NCBI GenBank assembly: GCA_910577605.1
Contig: CAJTON010000011.1
Coordinates: forward strand, 50,331 to 59,978
Length of the DNA: 9,648 nt
Source: an uncultured Butyrivibrio sp.
Lineage (GTDB): Bacteria > Bacillota > Clostridia > Lachnospirales > Lachnospiraceae
Direction: 5' to 3'
Every line of letters begins with the position of its first letter. The first letter of the stretch is position 1. This document shows, piece after piece, positions 6,387 to 9,648 of the stretch. The translations under genes were made by a program, and so were the position numbers. Under the pieces are notes generated by a model. That model was not told where the DNA came from. It worked only from the letters and a program-made list of their open reading frames with translations, and searched no databases.

Positions 6387-7064
6387 ATGGGTATTATTTC
6401 AAGGTTCAAGGATATTATGTCGGCAAATATCAACGCTCTTATGGATAAGTGGGAAGATCCTGAGAAGATGATAGACCAGTACATGAGAAATCTTGAGAGC
6501 GATCTCGGCAAGGTCAAGGCTGAGACAGCTTCGGTTATGGCCGACGAGGCAAGGGCAAAGAGAGAGCTTGACGAGTGTACGGCTGAGATAAACAAATTAC
6601 AGGCATATGCCGAGAAGGCTGTCGTTGCTGGAAACGATGACGACGCAAGACAGTTCCTTTCCAAGAAGCAGACGCTTGTGACGAAGCAGCAGGCTTTACA
6701 GCAGACATACACTCTTGCGGCGGATAATGCGAGCAAGATGAGACAGATGCATGATAAGCTTGTGAACGACATAAACGAGCTTAGCGCGAGACGCGATACG
6801 ATAAAGGCTAAAATGAAGGTTGCCAAGGCGCAGCAGACGGTGAACAAGATCGGCGCGAATATGACGGGAGCGCAGGAGAACCTTTCGGCTTTCAGCAAAA
6901 TGGAGGCTAAGGCGGACAGGATGCTCGACGAGGCTAACGCGATGGCGGAGCTTAATTCTTCGGGACTTGAATCGACGGTCGAGGACCTTGAGGAAAAATA
7001 CAAGGTGTCGGCTCCTGAGGTGGACGACGAGCTTGCCGCTATCAAAGCAAAAATGGGTATGTAA
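6387..7064 (+). CDS. pspA: PspA/IM30 family membrane-stress protein
   Basis: The 225-residue product is a PspA/IM30 (phage shock protein A, YdjF/LiaH type) protein. It opens with MGIISRFKDIMSANINALMD, the N-terminal amphipathic helix that binds stressed membranes, followed by the hallmark DPEKMIDQYMRNLESDLGKV. From about residue 25 to 200 it is a continuous charged helical coiled coil rich in Ala, Lys, Glu and Gln. Length is normal for the family. Such proteins assemble into large ESCRT-III-like oligomers on the cytoplasmic face of the membrane and preserve its barrier. The ATG at 6387 is chosen because GGAGG (6374-6378) precedes it by 8 bases and the family begins with MGI; the frame is open to a GTG at 6351, but that extension lacks a good site and precedes the family start. 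It has its own promoter and terminator, with a SPFH gene downstream as in Bacillus pspA-ydjI loci. Confidence 0.94.
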   Translation: MGIISRFKDIMSANINALMDKWEDPEKMIDQYMRNLESDLGKVKAETASVMADEARAKRELDECTAEINKLQAYAEKAVVAGNDDDARQFLSKKQTLVTKQQALQQTYTLAADNASKMRQMHDKLVNDINELSARRDTIKAKMKVAKAQQTVNKIGANMTGAQENLSAFSKMEAKADRMLDEANAMAELNSSGLESTVEDLEEKYKVSAPEVDDELAAIKAKMGM

Positions 7065-7078
7065 TATGACTTGTCTGG

Positions 7079-7103
7079 AGGGTGTCCGCAGGACACCCTT
7101 TTT
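7079..7103 (+). terminator. Rho-independent terminator after pspA
   Basis: A perfect 9-base-pair stem, AGGGTGTCC (7079-7087) and GGACACCCT (7091-7099), closes a three-base GCA loop and runs into a T tract (7099-7103). It begins 14 bases after the pspA stop and should end most pspA transcripts, so the SPFH and pcrA genes depend on read-through or on another promoter. Confidence 0.93.
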
Positions 7104-7168
7104 GACATTTAAAATATGAGATCGACGGTTGGCGGCACAAACACAGGAAATTTACGGCAGGAAGGAAA

Positions 7169-7855
7169 ATGGGATTTTTCGGCAGACAGATGTCAAATGT
7201 GGTTGAGTGGGAGGAAAACAGGGACGACGTTATTTTCTGGAAATGGAATAACAATCAGATAAAAAAGGGCAGCACGCTTATAATCAGACCGGGACAGGAC
7301 GCTATATTTATGTGCGACGGCAGGATAGAGGGCATTTTTGAGGACGAGGGGCGCTACGATATAGAATCGCAGATAATCCCGTTCCTTTCGAGCCTTAAAG
7401 GGTTCAAGTTCGGCTTTAAAAGCGAGATGCGCGCGGAGGTGCTTTTTGTAAACACAAGGGAACTTACTGTAAAATGGGGGACAAAAAGCCCCGTTATGAT
7501 TCCCTCAAAGGATTTTCCGGCGGGGCTTGCTATCCGCGCTTACGGAACCTTTAACTGCAAGGTGACCGACTATGTGGCTATGATCGACAAATTTGCCGGC
7601 GTAAAGGATATTTATACGATTGAAGATATAAGGGACAGGGTCATTTCAGCGCTCGGACAGCCGCTTATGAAGCATATAGGGCAGACAGAAGGAGATATTT
7701 TTGATCTTCAGCAGAACGCTGCGCAGATAGCAAAGGGAGTGAAGGAGGACCTTGATATGCAGATGTTCAAGGACGGAATAACCATAACGGATTTCTGCAT
7801 CGCTAATTTCAGCTACCCGGAGGAAGTTTATGAGTATTTACGACAGGCTAAATGA
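7169..7855 (+). CDS. SPFH/Band 7 protein of YdjI type, C terminus apparently lost
   Basis: The 228-residue product matches SPFH proteins of the YdjI (virion-core-like) group: MGFFGRQMSNVVEWEE at the start, then FKFGFKSEMRAEVLFVN, DFPAGLAIRAYGTFNCKV, and near the end DGITITDFCIANFSYPEEV. These cytoplasmic proteins associate with membranes and often lie next to pspA, consistent with a shared envelope-stress role. Relatives such as B. subtilis YdjI are longer (about 320 residues) and continue past the YPEEV element with a helical stretch and often a zinc-ribbon tail. Here the frame ends eight residues after PEEV (residues 217-220), and those final codons are the start of pcrA read out of frame. 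The start is set by AGGAAGGA (7159-7166). The gene is intact as a reading frame and may still be functional, but it looks truncated. The overlap with pcrA (7830-7855) implies translational coupling. Confidence 0.85.
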   Translation: MGFFGRQMSNVVEWEENRDDVIFWKWNNNQIKKGSTLIIRPGQDAIFMCDGRIEGIFEDEGRYDIESQIIPFLSSLKGFKFGFKSEMRAEVLFVNTRELTVKWGTKSPVMIPSKDFPAGLAIRAYGTFNCKVTDYVAMIDKFAGVKDIYTIEDIRDRVISALGQPLMKHIGQTEGDIFDLQQNAAQIAKGVKEDLDMQMFKDGITITDFCIANFSYPEEVYEYLRQAK

Positions 7856-9648
7856 GCCTCAGAGGAAGGCGGTTTTTACGACGGAGGGTCCGGTGCTGAT
7901 ACTTGCGGGTGCGGGGAGCGGCAAAACAAGCGTTATCACGCACAGGATAGCGCACCTGATAGACGACTGCGGCATTAATTCATATAATATTCTGGCAATA
8001 ACCTTTACGAACAAGGCAGCGAAGGAAATGCGGGAACGCGTTGACAGTCTGGTCGGATACGGGGCTGACGCCGCGTGGATAATGACCTTTCATTCGGCTT
8101 GCGTGAGGATACTCAGAAGATACATAGACCGGCTCGGATACGGCAATAATTTTTCCATATATGATACGGACGACCAGAAGTCAGTTATGAAGGACGTGTG
8201 CAAGCGTCTTGAGGTCGACACCAAGATTTATAAGGAGAAGGCTCTGCTTTCTCAGATCTCGGCGGCGAAGGACGAGCTGCTTAAGCCGGACGATCTCTAT
8301 CAGAGCGCGTCGGGCAATTACAATAAAATGCGCGTGGCCGAGGTCTACCGCGAATATCAGGAGCAGTTAAAGAAAAACAACGCCGTCGATTTTGACGATA
8401 TAATCAACCTGACTGTGGAGCTTTTTGAAAAAGACAGCGAAGTCCTTGACTATTATCAGGAGCGTTTTAAATATATAATGGTTGACGAATATCAGGACAC
8501 CAATACGGCGCAGTTTAGGCTTATCTATCTTCTTGCCCGCAAATCGGGCAACCTCTGCGTAGTTGGCGACGACGACCAGTCCATATACAAATTCAGGGGA
8601 GCCAATATAATGAATATCCTGAATTTTGAGCAGTATTTTAAGGACGTGTCGGTCATAAAGCTTGAGCAGAATTACCGTTCGACTCAAAATATTCTTGACG
8701 CCGCAAACTCCGTTATCCGCAACAATACCGGTCGTAAGGATAAAAGTTTATGGACCGCCGCTGTCGGCGGCAGCAAGATTTTTTTTAATATTTATGAAAA
8801 CGGATATCAGGAGGCGGAGGGCATCGCGGCGGATATAAACGAAAGGATATCCGAGGGCTTCGGCTACAATGACTGCGCAGTCCTGTACAGGACCAACGCA
8901 CAGTCGCGCGCGCTTGAGGAAAGATTTCTTCAGTACAACATTCCGTACAGGATATACGGCGGAATTAATTTCTATGCGCGCAAGGAAATAAAGGATATTC
9001 TGGCGTATCTTAAAACCGTTGACAACGCGGGAGACGATCTTTCGGTGCGCAGGATACTGAACGTTCCCAAAAGAGGTATCGGAACCACGTCCATGGACAG
9101 GATACAGGGTTACGCCTATGACCGCGAAATAAGCTTTTATGAGGCGTTAAAGGCGGCAAAGGAGATTCCGTCGATCGGGAAGGCGGCGGCGAAGGCGGCT
9201 CCGTTTGTAGAGCTTATTGAAGGGTTGCGCGCGAAGACGGGAGAGAGCTCGGTAAAGGAGCTTATCGTTGAGGTCATTGAACGGACAGGATATATTGACT
9301 ATCTTGAGGACAACGATTCGCCCGAGGTTGTGGAGGAGCGCAGACAGAATATAGACGAGCTTATTTCCAAAGCAGTTTCTTATGAGCAGAGCGTTGACGA
9401 GCCTGCGCTTTCAGGATTCCTTGAGGAGGTCGCGCTTGTGGCGGATATTGACAGTCTCGACGAAAACAATAATACCGTATCGCTTATGACGCTGCACAGC
9501 GCGAAGGGGCTTGAATTTCCAGTCGTGTACATGGCGGGAATGGAGGACGGGCTTTTTCCGAGCTATATGTCTCTGTCGTCGGGAGATATATCCGATCTTG
9601 AGGAAGAGAGAAGGCTTTGCTATGTGGGAATTACAAGGGCGAAGGAGA
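7830..9648 (+). CDS. pcrA: PcrA/UvrD superfamily 1A DNA helicase, 3' end missing
   Basis: The frame is open from ATG 7830 to the window edge, 606 codons of an expected 700-750. The N terminus (MSIYDRLNEPQRKAVFTTEG) is that of a complete PcrA. Helicase motifs appear in order: Q motif Gln11, Walker A LAGAGSGKT (25-33), motif II DEYQD (Asp219, Glu220), motif III GDDDQSIYKFRGA (246-258), motif IV QNYRST (280-285), motif V TLHSAKGLEF (554-563), motif VI GITRAKE with arginine finger Arg603. PcrA is an ATP-driven 3'-5' helicase, cytoplasmic, acting in nucleotide excision repair, in removing proteins from DNA and in rolling-circle replication. Clostridial copies lie in many contexts. GGAGG (7819-7823) is 6 bases before the ATG but is made of SPFH codons, so expression is probably coupled to that gene. 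No key residue is missing in the visible part; only the C-terminal tail is out of view. Confidence 0.95.
   Translation, partial: MSIYDRLNEPQRKAVFTTEGPVLILAGAGSGKTSVITHRIAHLIDDCGINSYNILAITFTNKAAKEMRERVDSLVGYGADAAWIMTFHSACVRILRRYIDRLGYGNNFSIYDTDDQKSVMKDVCKRLEVDTKIYKEKALLSQISAAKDELLKPDDLYQSASGNYNKMRVAEVYREYQEQLKKNNAVDFDDIINLTVELFEKDSEVLDYYQERFKYIMVDEYQDTNTAQFRLIYLLARKSGNLCVVGDDDQSIYKFRGANIMNILNFEQYFKDVSVIKLEQNYRSTQNILDAANSVIRNNTGRKDKSLWTAAVGGSKIFFNIYENGYQEAEGIAADINERISEGFGYNDCAVLYRTNAQSRALEERFLQYNIPYRIYGGINFYARKEIKDILAYLKTVDNAGDDLSVRRILNVPKRGIGTTSMDRIQGYAYDREISFYEALKAAKEIPSIGKAAAKAAPFVELIEGLRAKTGESSVKELIVEVIERTGYIDYLEDNDSPEVVEERRQNIDELISKAVSYEQSVDEPALSGFLEEVALVADIDSLDENNNTVSLMTLHSAKGLEFPVVYMAGMEDGLFPSYMSLSSGDISDLEEERRLCYVGITRAKE

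Noticed and set aside
7102..7107. TTGACA as -35 box of a promoter for the SPFH gene
   Set aside because: No -10-like hexamer lies 16 to 18 bases downstream.
6383..7108. Long open frame of 241 codons antisense to pspA
   Set aside because: It is a Ser/Ala/Leu-rich mirror of the coiled-coil gene, runs through the terminator, and has no family resemblance.

Overview
The window looks like chromosomal DNA of an anaerobic Firmicute, most likely class Clostridia (Lachnospiraceae or Oscillospiraceae type). The basis is the set of recognisable protein families (DUF1846, DUF1836, PspA/IM30 next to a YdjI-like SPFH protein, PcrA with a clostridial-style N terminus), strong GGAGG-type ribosome binding sites and sigma-A-like promoters. 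This is inference from families read by eye; no search was run.

Layout. (1) Positions 1-2301, plus strand: the 3' end of a membrane-bound diguanylate cyclase, followed 15 bases later by a complete DUF1846/UPF0371 gene. (2) Positions 2302-5170, plus strand: an accessory block that starts with a drop in GC content. It holds an orphan ribosome binding site with a six-codon ORF, a good promoter, a secreted 416-residue protein with a Cys-His hydrolase-like C terminus, a 345-residue lipoprotein that appears to share a helical domain with it, and the wreck of a third gene (frameshift plus nonsense codon). (3) Positions 5167-6203, minus strand: a DUF1836 putative regulator followed by a 108-residue protein of unknown function, probably one operon. 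(4) Positions 6204-6386: a divergent promoter region with two well-spaced sigma-A promoters and a 9-base direct repeat. (5) Positions 6387-9648, plus strand: a PspA/IM30 membrane-stress protein closed by a textbook terminator, then a SPFH-domain protein whose 3' end overlaps the start of pcrA; pcrA runs off the window.

How the parts fit. PspA and the SPFH protein are known partners in envelope-stress loci of Bacillus type. The secreted protein and the lipoprotein lie 18 bases apart, probably share one transcript, and would both act outside the membrane. The most notable points are the truncated SPFH gene, whose last conserved codons double as the ribosome binding site of pcrA, and the pair of exported proteins with a shared domain, one carrying a candidate cysteine-hydrolase site. 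No CRISPR array, tRNA, rRNA or insertion sequence was seen.
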